From NCBI RefSeq assembly GCF_030271535.1, contig NZ_JASCXJ010000001.1:124001-188000 (forward strand): 64,000 bases of DNA, given 5' to 3'. A program made the position numbers and the translations under genes. Position 1 is the stretch's first letter, and every line of letters starts with the position of its first letter. The notes under the pieces are model-generated. The model saw only the letters and a list, made by a program, of their open reading frames with translations, was not told the DNA's origin and did not search any database. Source of the DNA: Nocardiopsis sp. ATB16-24. GTDB taxonomy: Bacteria > Actinomycetota > Actinomycetes > Streptosporangiales > Streptosporangiaceae. This document shows, piece after piece, positions 55,631 to 64,000 of the stretch.

Positions 55631-56110
55631 ATGAGCGCGAAAGCCACCCCCGCGACCGTGGCCGCCGGACGGACCAAGACGACCTACACCTTGCATCCCT
55701 ACGAGGTGGACGATGCGGGACACTCCTACGGAACGGACGCCGCCGACGCGCTCGGCGTCCCCCGTGAGCACGTCTTCAAGACCCTGATCGCCGAGGTGGA
55801 CGGACGGTTCACCGTCGGGGTCGTCCCCGTCAGCACCACACTCGACCTCAAGGCGCTGGCCGCGGCCGTGGGCGGCAAGAGGGCGATCATGGCCGACCCC
55901 GCCAGGGCGGAGAAGGTCACCGGATACGTGCGCGGCGGGATCAGCCCGCTGGGCCAGCGCAAGCGACTGCGCACGGTCATCGACGCGTCGGTGACCGCCC
56001 TTCCCACGGTCTACGTCTCCGCCGGACGGCGGGGCCTACAGATGGAACTGAAGCCACAGGACCTCATCACGCTCACCGAAGCGCTCACCGCGCCCATCGG
56101 CACCCCCTGA
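55631..56110 (+). CDS. ybaK: Cys-tRNA(Pro) deacylase (YbaK/EbsC type)
   Basis: YbaK hydrolyses Cys-tRNA(Pro) made in error by ProRS. The 159-residue protein has YTLHPYEVDDAGHSYGTDAA, EHVFKTLIAEVDG, AAVGGKRAIMADPARAEKVTGYVRGGISPLG and IDASVTALPTVYVSAGRRG, the YbaK core with the conserved Lys and GGISP. ATG at 55631; an AGGAGG lies about 12-15 bases upstream. It follows the LON-domain gene by about 210 bases. Confidence 0.9.
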   Translation: MSAKATPATVAAGRTKTTYTLHPYEVDDAGHSYGTDAADALGVPREHVFKTLIAEVDGRFTVGVVPVSTTLDLKALAAAVGGKRAIMADPARAEKVTGYVRGGISPLGQRKRLRTVIDASVTALPTVYVSAGRRGLQMELKPQDLITLTEALTAPIGTP

Positions 56111-56168
56111 AACCGGTCTCGGAGAAGGACCGGCCGGACGACCGGAGACCAGGGGACCGTGGACACTA

Positions 56169-56197
56169 TTGCCGGTTCACCCACCCAAGGATAATTT
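56169..56197 (+). promoter_or_regulatory. fadD promoter, leaderless layout
   Basis: TTGCCG (56169-56174), a 17-base spacer and TAATTT (56192-56197) are followed after 6 bases by the ATG at 56204, the same geometry as the ferritin promoter. Confidence 0.6.
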
Positions 56198-56203
56198 TGT
56201 GAC

Positions 56204-58072
<1,869 letters not shown>

Positions 58073-58079
58073 GGACCTC

Positions 58080-58781
58080 TCAGGAAGAGGGGTCCTCCGG
58101 CCGCGCCCGGTCTCGGTCGACCGTGCCCCCTTCCCCGGGGCCCGAAGGCGGCTCCTGAACGCGACCGGGCGCGCGGTCGGCCCCGGGGCCGACCTCCTCC
58201 GCCGGCGGAGTGTCCGTGCCCTTGTCCTCGGGCGGGGGCAGCCCGGGCTGGTCGCGCCGCAGGAGACTGATCGCGTCGAGCAGTCCGTACTGCAAGACGA
58301 AGACCATGGGCCAGATCAGCAGGAAGGCGGTCGCGTCGAGTTGCAGACCGGTCTGGACGGTGGTTCCGGGCTCGGCCGCGGCGACGGCGGCGTGGGCCGG
58401 TCCGTCCAGGGCCACACCGATCCGCCAGGCCAGTGTCGCCCCGCCCAGGGAACCGAGGAAACCCGCGAGCAGGAAGACCATGCGCAGGTCCTGGAGCCGG
58501 CGGGCGGCCAGGGGGAACTGGACCATGTAGGCGGTGTAGCCGGTGAGCAGACCGAGCAGGGCGGTCATGAGGGCGAAGTAGCCCTCCCCCGCGAACACGG
58601 CCTCGGTGGTGCCGGTGAAGACCTCGCCCTCGCCCAGCGCGGTGCCCTCCGCCCGGGGCGCGACCGACCACCACAGGGGTCCCAGGAGCGCGCCCAGTAC
58701 GAGCAGACCGCCGAGGAGGCATGCTCCCGCGACCGGTCGACGCGTCCCCGCCGACATCCGTGACCGTCCCTGGTCCGTCAT
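58080..58781 (-). CDS. DUF2567-like membrane protein
   Basis: Function unknown. The 233-residue protein from ATG at 58781 has about four hydrophobic segments (18-38, 68-86, 102-122, 155-172) with EAVFAGEGYFALMTALLGLL and GGATLAWRIG, features I associate with DUF2567. The C-terminal 60 residues are polar and charged. A GGAG site lies about 10 bases before the ATG. It converges on the acyl-CoA synthetase gene. Confidence 0.7.
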   Translation of the reverse strand: MTDQGRSRMSAGTRRPVAGACLLGGLLVLGALLGPLWWSVAPRAEGTALGEGEVFTGTTEAVFAGEGYFALMTALLGLLTGYTAYMVQFPLAARRLQDLRMVFLLAGFLGSLGGATLAWRIGVALDGPAHAAVAAAEPGTTVQTGLQLDATAFLLIWPMVFVLQYGLLDAISLLRRDQPGLPPPEDKGTDTPPAEEVGPGADRAPGRVQEPPSGPGEGGTVDRDRARPEDPSS

Positions 58782-58860
58782 CTTCCCTGCTCTCCGTGCC
58801 CGTCCCGTCCCGCGTGAAAACCAGTGGATACGGGACATAGCCGGAACGGAGAATACCGGT

Positions 58861-59400
58861 ATGAACGACGACAACGGTCCTTCGCCGGTTTCCGTGCCCC
58901 AGCGTGTCGATCCGCCCATGGCCGCGGACGAACGCACCATGCTCACCAGTTGGCTGGACTGGCACCGGGCCACGGTCCACGCCAAGTGCGCCGGACTGGT
59001 CCCCGAACTGTCCTCGAAGGCCCCGTTGGCGACCTCGCCGATGATGACGGTGGGCGGTGTGGTCTCGCATCTGCGCTGGGTGGAGGCCTTCTGGTTCGAG
59101 ACGGTCATGTTGGGCCTCCCCGAGAAGGGCTACGCCACGCCCGAGGACCCCGACGCCGAGTGGCGCCGGGGCGCCCAGGTCCCGTTGACCCTGCTGCTCC
59201 AGGAGTACGAGGCCCAGTGCGCCCGCTCGCGTGAGATCACCGCGAGGTTGGAGACGGGTACGGGCTCGCGACGCGCCCATCACGGGACGGGCCACACCAC
59301 ACTGCGCTGGGTGCTGGTGCACATGATCGAGGAGACCGCCCGCCACAACGGTCATCTGGACCTGCTGCGCGAACACGCGGACGGGGTCACCGGAGAGTAG
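58861..59400 (+). CDS. DinB-family protein (DUF664)
   Basis: DUF664 proteins are DinB-like four-helix bundles, often mycothiol-dependent. The 179-residue protein has the N-terminal LTSWLDWHRATVHAKCAGL, a VVSHLRWVEAFWFETV metal-His segment and the C-terminal LVHMIEETARHNGHLDLLRE with the last His ligands, the DUF664 hallmarks. The ATG at 58861 diverges from the DUF2567-like gene (80 bases). Confidence 0.85.
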   Translation: MNDDNGPSPVSVPQRVDPPMAADERTMLTSWLDWHRATVHAKCAGLVPELSSKAPLATSPMMTVGGVVSHLRWVEAFWFETVMLGLPEKGYATPEDPDAEWRRGAQVPLTLLLQEYEAQCARSREITARLETGTGSRRAHHGTGHTTLRWVLVHMIEETARHNGHLDLLREHADGVTGE

Positions 59401-59408
59401 GAGGCGAC

Positions 59409-59436
59409 GCTCCCGGACGGATCGCCGCCCGGGAGC
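59409..59436. terminator. Terminator between convergent DUF664 and dnaE genes
   Basis: An 8-bp GC stem (59409-59416/59429-59436) with a 12-base loop lies between the two convergent stop codons. Confidence 0.65.
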
Positions 59437-59467
59437 GCCCTCCGGGTTCCGCCGAGACCCCGACGGT

Positions 59468-62400
59468 TCAGTAGTCGACCGCGTACGCCCCCAGCAGGCT
59501 CTTGACCTCACCGTTGAACTCCGGGGAGATCCGCACCGAGTAACGGTCCACCGCGTAGATCCGGGACCGGACGGGGTTGTCCACCCGGATCCGTACCGGG
59601 GTCTCACCCTTGTGCATGGCCAGCACCTGACGCAGGTCGCCGACCAACTCGGGGGTGAGGCGTTTTTCGTCCACGGTCAGCAGGACGGGGGGTTCTCCCT
59701 CGGTGACGTGTGAGATGTCCAGGATCGACATCTCCGAGGCGAACATCGACCACGTGCCGTCCCGGTCGTTGAGACGGCCCTTGACCGTGACCGCGGTGTC
59801 CTCCAGCAGGGCCTCCACGTACAACGGGTAGGTCTTGGGGAAGAACAGCACCTCCATCGAGGAGTCCAGGTCCTCCACCGTGGCGATCGCCCATTGGTTT
59901 CCGGCCTTGTTGGTGCGCTTCTCCACCTTGGAGATCAACCCGGCGATACGCACCTCCCCCCGCTCGCGGCTGAGCTCACCGGCCACGATCTGGGCGATGG
60001 AGGTGTCGCGTGAGCGGGCCAGCACACGCTCGGCACCGGCCAACGGGTGGCTGGACACGTACAGCCCCAACATCTCGCGTTCGAAGGCCAGCTTGGTCTT
60101 GCGGTCCCACTCCTCGTCGCCCCAGTCGATGTTGAGACCGATGGGGGTGGAGTCGCCGTCGTCACCCCCGCCGAACAGGTCGAACTGTCCGTGCGCCTCC
60201 TGCTTCTTGGAGCTGATCATGCCGTCGACCGCCGTTTCGTGGTGGCGGTACAGCTCGCGGCGCGGCTGCCCCAGGGAGTCGAAGGCGCCCGCCTTGATGA
60301 GGGACTCGATGACGCGCTTGTTGCAGGCCGCCAGTTCGATCTTGGACAGGAAGTCGGTGAAGGAGGTGTACTTCCCCTTCTCCGTCCGGGTCTTGAGGAT
60401 CGAGTTGACCACGTTGGCGCCGACGTTGCGCACCGCGCCCATACCGAAGCGGATGTCCCTGCCGACCGGGGTGAAGCGCAGACCCGAGTCGTTGACGTCC
60501 GGCGGCAGTACCTTGATCCCCTGGGCCCGGCACTCGGCCAGGTAGACCGCCATCTTGTCCTTGTCGTCACTGACCGACGTCAGCAGCGCGGCCATGTAGG
60601 CGGCGGGGTAGTTGGCCTTGAGGTAGGCGGTCCAGTAGGCGACGAGGGCGTATCCGGCCGCGTGGGATTTGTTGAACGCGTATCCGGCGAAGGGGAGCAT
60701 GACGTCCCACAGGGCCTGGATGGCCTCCTTGGAGAAGCCGCGCTCCATGGCGCCGGGGAAGAACTTGGCCTCCTCCGCCTCCAGGGCCTCCTTCTTCTTC
60801 TTTCCCATCGCCCGACGCATCAGGTCGGCGCCGCCCAGGCTGTACCCCGCCAGCTGCTGGGCGATGGCCATGATCTGCTCCTGGTAGACGATGAGGTGGT
60901 ACGTCTCCCCCAGGATGGGTTCCAGGGCGTCCTTCAGCTCCGGGTGGATCGGGGTGATCTCCTGGCGTCCGTTGGAGCGGTCGGCGTAGTCGTTGTGGGC
61001 GTTGGCCGCCATCGGACCCGGTCGGTAGAGGGAGATGACGGCGGTGAGGTCACCGAACTGCTTGGGCTCCATCCGCTTGAGCAGGTTGCGCATCGCACCA
61101 CCGTCGAGCTGGAACACGCCCAGGGTGTCACCACGGCCCAGAAGGGCGAAGGTCTTCTTGTCGTCCAGGGGGAGTTTCCCCAGGTCGATCTCGACTCCCT
61201 CGGACTCCCTGATGCTGTTGACCGCGTCGTCGATGATGGTGAGGTTGCGCAGTCCCAGGAAGTCCATCTTGAGCAGGCCCATGTCCTCGCACTGAGGGTA
61301 GGGAAAGCCCGTGATGATGGCACCGTCGGTGTCTCGCTTGTGCAGGGGGATGACGTCCAGCAGGGGGTCCCTGGACAGGATGACGCCCGCCGCGTGGACA
61401 CCGGTGCCCCGCGTCAGTCCCTCGATACCCTGGGCCGTCTCCATCACCTTGGAGACCTGGGCGTCGTTCTCGACCAGGTTGCGCAGCTCCGTGGTCTCCG
61501 GGTACCTCGGGTGCTCGGTGTTGAACACCGCGTCGAGCGGGATCTCGTTGCCTCCGACGGGGGCGGGGAACGCCTTGGTGATCTGGTCGCCCACGGAGTA
61601 GGGCATGCCGAGGATACGGGTGGCGTCCTTCACCGCTGCCTTGGCCTTGATGGTGCCGAAGGTGAGGATCTGGGCGACCCGCTCCTCGCCGTACAGATTG
61701 GTGACGTACTCGATCATCTCCCCGCGCCGACGCTCATCGAAGTCGAGGTCGATATCGGGCATGGAGACGCGTTCGGGGTTGAGGAACCGTTCGAACAGCA
61801 GCCCGTGTTCGAGGGGGTCGAGGTCGGTGATGCCCAGGACGTAGGCGACCATCGAACCCGCGGCGGAACCACGGCCGGGTCCCAGCGCGATGCCCGACCT
61901 GCGCGCGTACTGGCAGATGTCGGCGACCACCAGGAAGTAGGCGGGAAAGCCCATCTCGTTGATGATGCCGAGTTCGTACTCGACCCTTCGCCGCGCCTCC
62001 TCGGTGGGGCCGTCGGGGTAGCGGTCGTGGAGTCCCTTGTCGACCTCCTTGGCCAGCCAGGAGGCCTCGGTCTCTCCCTCGGGGATGGGGAAGGCGGGCA
62101 TGAGGTCGCGGTGGGCGAACACCGCGTCATAGGCGTCGGGGGCGACGCGCTCGGCGATGAGCAGGGTGTTCCTGCACCCCTGCGCCCACTCCTCGAAGTC
62201 GAGGATGGCGCGCATCTCCTCGCCGCTCTTGAGGTAGTAGCCCGAACCGTTGAACCGGAACCGGGTGGGGTCGTCCAGGTTCTTGCCCACGCCCACGGCC
62301 AGCAGGGCGTCGTGCGCGGCGGCCTGGTTCTCGTAGACGTAGTGGGAGTCGTTGGTGACCAGCGGCGGGATCCTCAGCTCACGGCCGACCCTGAGCAGAC

Positions 62401-63028
62401 CGTCGCGGACCTCTTTTTCGATGTCCACGCCGTGGTCCATCAGTTCGAGGAAGACGTTGTCCCTGCCGAAGATGTCCTGGAGTGTGGCCGCGTACTCGAC
62501 GGCCTCCTTCTCCTGGCCCAGTCGCAGCCGCGTCTGCACACCGCCCGAGGGGCAGCCGGTGGAGACGATGACGCCCTCGCTGTGCTCCGCCATCAACTCC
62601 AGGTCCATGCGGGGCTTCATGTAGTAGCCCTCCATGGACGCCAGCGACGACATCTTGAACAGGTTGCGCAACCCCGTCTCGTTCTCCGCCAGCATCGTCA
62701 TGTGCAAAAACCGTCCGCCACCGGAGATGTCCTTGGCACCCTCGGCCGCCACGTCGTCGGACCCGCTGGCCCGCCCCCAGAAGACCCGCTTCTTGTGGAA
62801 GCGCGACTCCGGTGCGACGTAGGCCTCGATACCGATGATCGGAGTGACGCCCGTGCCCTTGGACTGCTGGTAGAACTCGTAGGCCCCGAACATGTTGCCG
62901 TGGTCGGTCATGGCGACCGCGGGCATGCCCAACCGCGAAGCCTCCTTGAACAGGGGCTTCAGCTTCGCGGCCCCATCGAGCATCGAGTACTCGGTGTGGA
63001 CGTGCAGATGGGCGAAGGAGTCGGCCAT
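59468..63028 (-). CDS. dnaE: DNA polymerase III alpha subunit DnaE1
   Basis: DnaE is the replicative polymerase. The 1186-residue length matches mycobacterial DnaE1 (about 1184). The N-terminal PHP domain shows FAHLHVHTEYSMLDG, the palm has catalytic Asp residues in MPDIDLDFDERRRGEM and GPGRGSAAGSMVAY, and the finger region has AFNKSHAAGYALVAYWTAYLK. An OB domain follows near 1000 (VRIAGLISKVEKRTNKAG). ATG at 63028 follows a G-rich site. It is monocistronic. Confidence 0.97.
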   Translation of the reverse strand: MADSFAHLHVHTEYSMLDGAAKLKPLFKEASRLGMPAVAMTDHGNMFGAYEFYQQSKGTGVTPIIGIEAYVAPESRFHKKRVFWGRASGSDDVAAEGAKDISGGGRFLHMTMLAENETGLRNLFKMSSLASMEGYYMKPRMDLELMAEHSEGVIVSTGCPSGGVQTRLRLGQEKEAVEYAATLQDIFGRDNVFLELMDHGVDIEKEVRDGLLRVGRELRIPPLVTNDSHYVYENQAAAHDALLAVGVGKNLDDPTRFRFNGSGYYLKSGEEMRAILDFEEWAQGCRNTLLIAERVAPDAYDAVFAHRDLMPAFPIPEGETEASWLAKEVDKGLHDRYPDGPTEEARRRVEYELGIINEMGFPAYFLVVADICQYARRSGIALGPGRGSAAGSMVAYVLGITDLDPLEHGLLFERFLNPERVSMPDIDLDFDERRRGEMIEYVTNLYGEERVAQILTFGTIKAKAAVKDATRILGMPYSVGDQITKAFPAPVGGNEIPLDAVFNTEHPRYPETTELRNLVENDAQVSKVMETAQGIEGLTRGTGVHAAGVILSRDPLLDVIPLHKRDTDGAIITGFPYPQCEDMGLLKMDFLGLRNLTIIDDAVNSIRESEGVEIDLGKLPLDDKKTFALLGRGDTLGVFQLDGGAMRNLLKRMEPKQFGDLTAVISLYRPGPMAANAHNDYADRSNGRQEITPIHPELKDALEPILGETYHLIVYQEQIMAIAQQLAGYSLGGADLMRRAMGKKKKEALEAEEAKFFPGAMERGFSKEAIQALWDVMLPFAGYAFNKSHAAGYALVAYWTAYLKANYPAAYMAALLTSVSDDKDKMAVYLAECRAQGIKVLPPDVNDSGLRFTPVGRDIRFGMGAVRNVGANVVNSILKTRTEKGKYTSFTDFLSKIELAACNKRVIESLIKAGAFDSLGQPRRELYRHHETAVDGMISSKKQEAHGQFDLFGGGDDGDSTPIGLNIDWGDEEWDRKTKLAFEREMLGLYVSSHPLAGAERVLARSRDTSIAQIVAGELSRERGEVRIAGLISKVEKRTNKAGNQWAIATVEDLDSSMEVLFFPKTYPLYVEALLEDTAVTVKGRLNDRDGTWSMFASEMSILDISHVTEGEPPVLLTVDEKRLTPELVGDLRQVLAMHKGETPVRIRVDNPVRSRIYAVDRYSVRISPEFNGEVKSLLGAYAVDY

Positions 63029-63144
63029 GGCTCAGGTGCCCCCCAGAGGGTCGATGGACGAGTGATGTCTCCTGAGCCTACGCCCGTCCCACGACGCTCG
63101 GGCCTGCTGTGGACAACCATGTGGTGAGGGAACGGCAAGGGTCG

Positions 63145-63183
63145 GTGGAGGCCGGGGCGCTCGGTCACGCCCCGGCCCTCCAC
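63145..63183 (-). terminator. Terminator after the flavohemoprotein gene
   Basis: A 15-bp GC stem with one bulged base (63145-63159/63168-63183) lies between the hmp stop (63277) and dnaE. Confidence 0.7.
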
Positions 63184-63276
63184 CCTCTCCAAGGTTCACT
63201 CACAGGAGCATGGGATCATCAGAACGTCGGATCATCCGATCATCGAACCGCTTTCGTCCCACGGGCCCGTCGTCCC

Positions 63277-64000
63277 TCACACGGTGGCCAACCACAGGTC
63301 GGGGCCGAACACCTCGTAGTGGACGAGGCGGGCGGGCACACCGGCCTGGAGCAGCTGCGCGCGCACTCCGCGCATGAAGGGGAGCGGGCCGCACAGGTAG
63401 GCTTCGGCGCCCTCGGGGATCTCCACGCCGCCGAGGTCCATCAGTCCCCGCCCGCTCCGCCCGTCCTCCGGCGCCCCGTTCTCGTACCAGGTGCGCAGGG
63501 TCGCGTCGGGGAGCGCCTCGACCAGCTCACGGACCTCCTCGCGGTGGGCGTGGGTGTGCGGGTCGCGATCGGCGTGCAGCACGAGGACCTTCCGGTCACC
63601 GCCCTGTTCCACGAGGTGGTGGAGCATGGCGACCATCGGCGTGCAGCCGATCCCGGCGGAGGCCAGCACCACGGGGTGGGTGCCCTCGCGCAGGGTCACG
63701 TCGCCCGCGGGCGGGGACACCATGAGGGTGTCGCCGGGGGCGACGGTGTCGTGCAGCAGGGTGGAGACCTCTCCGTCGGGGGCGGAGTCCTCCGCCCGTA
63801 CGCGCTTGACGGTGATGCGGCGGCTTCTGCCCTCCCCTCCGGTCAGTGAGTACTGGCGGGCCTGACGGACACCGTCGGGCATGCGCACACGGACGCTGAC
63901 GTACTGGCCGGGCAGGAAGACGGGGACGGGGGTGTCGTCCGTGGGTTCGAGGGTGAGGGAGACGGTGTCGGGGGTCTGTTCCCGCCGTTCGGTGACCCGC
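63277..64000 (-). CDS. hmp: Flavohemoprotein (nitric oxide dioxygenase), C-terminal part
   Basis: Hmp oxidises NO to nitrate with FAD and NAD(P)H. Only the reductase part is visible; the frame is open to the last base, and the globin domain would be beyond the window. Visible are FLPGQYVSV and RQYSLT (FAD-binding), ASAGIGCTPMVAMLHHL (NAD-binding), VLHADRDPHTHAHREEV and YLCGPLPFMRGVRAQLL ending at VHYEVFGPD, the Hmp C-terminus. The gene ends at 63277. Other FAD/NAD ferredoxin-reductase types are possible but less likely. Confidence 0.85.
   Translation of the reverse strand, partial: RVTERREQTPDTVSLTLEPTDDTPVPVFLPGQYVSVRVRMPDGVRQARQYSLTGGEGRSRRITVKRVRAEDSAPDGEVSTLLHDTVAPGDTLMVSPPAGDVTLREGTHPVVLASAGIGCTPMVAMLHHLVEQGGDRKVLVLHADRDPHTHAHREEVRELVEALPDATLRTWYENGAPEDGRSGRGLMDLGGVEIPEGAEAYLCGPLPFMRGVRAQLLQAGVPARLVHYEVFGPDLWLATV

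Noticed and set aside
60047-63127. Very long + strand open frame opposite dnaE
   Set aside because: It lies fully antisense to dnaE, is His/Val/Gly/Arg/Gln-rich and matches no family; such frames arise from GC-biased codons.
63208-63245. Repeated GGATCATC/CGATCATC units before dnaE
   Set aside because: Only three short, irregular copies; too few for a regulatory or CRISPR-like array.

Overview
The window is chromosomal DNA of a high-GC actinomycete. Codon third positions are almost all G or C, many starts are GTG, and the gene set is actinobacterial: PriA-type HisA, an ANTAR response regulator, mycothiol-type DinB/MDMPI enzymes, CtaC-CtaD-CtaF, the TIGR02234 Trp-associated membrane protein and a GltB/GltD pair. 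From memory, gene order from the liv operon to dnaE resembles the Streptomyces region liv - ANTAR regulator - pyk - gltDB - lgt - trpABC - hisI - hisFAHBCD - dnaE. A Nocardiopsis/Thermobifida-like organism is my best guess; the genus cannot be fixed from the sequence alone. No rRNA, CRISPR array, prophage, transposase or insertion sequence was seen.

Layout. 1-2.5 kb: end of a respiratory nitrate reductase operon (narJ partial, narI) and narK. 2.6-7.2 kb: lipoprotein L,D-transpeptidase and the aa3 oxidase genes ctaC-ctaD-ctaF. 7.2-8.1 kb: a gap with no convincing gene. 8.1-10.6 kb: rpsD, adoK and erpA. 11-15.2 kb: livHMGF, with an unusual LivH carrying an N-terminal exported domain and no livK beside it. 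15.6-20 kb: ANTAR response regulator, tRNA-Leu(CAA), a HTH plus LAGLIDADG-like protein, a DUF1266-like membrane protein and pyk. 20-24 kb: MDMPI-family enzyme, a terpenoid-cyclase-fold-like protein and DUF2784. 22.6-28.7 kb: gltB-gltD. 29-31 kb: a BpsA-like (branched polyamine synthase) protein. 31-36 kb: two tandem paralogous membrane-anchored proteins, lgt, a DsbA-like thioredoxin and a MauE/DoxX protein. 36-39.5 kb: trpC-trpB-trpA ending at a 36-bp perfect palindrome. 39.6-42.7 kb: two CD225/dispanin-like proteins around a DUF2752 protein, then hisI overlapping a TIGR02234 protein and an HGxxPAAW-like protein, with trpE missing. 42.8-47.7 kb: SIS-domain protein and a heterodimeric ABC exporter with one degenerate ATP site. 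48-53.7 kb: hisD-hisC-hisB-orf-hisH-priA-hisF. 53.9-59.4 kb: ferritin with iron boxes, LON-domain protein, YbaK-type deacylase, long-chain acyl-CoA synthetase, DUF2567-like protein and DinB/DUF664 protein. 59.4-63 kb: dnaE. 63.3-64 kb: C-terminal part of a flavohemoprotein.

The genes are mainly housekeeping: nitrate and oxygen respiration, branched-chain amino acid uptake, glutamate, tryptophan and histidine synthesis, iron storage and replication. Many neighbours overlap by 1-8 bases, which points to translational coupling within operons. Strong GC-rich inverted repeats mark most operon ends. Several genes (pyk, hisD, the response regulator, ferritin, fadD) have a TAnnnT -10 box 6-7 bases before the start codon, the layout expected of leaderless transcripts.

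No clearly new multi-gene system stands out. The best candidates for undescribed biology are the LivH fusion, the HTH-LAGLIDADG protein beside tRNA-Leu, the tandem paralogous anchored proteins next to lgt, the long BpsA-like protein and the small ORF overlapping trpC.
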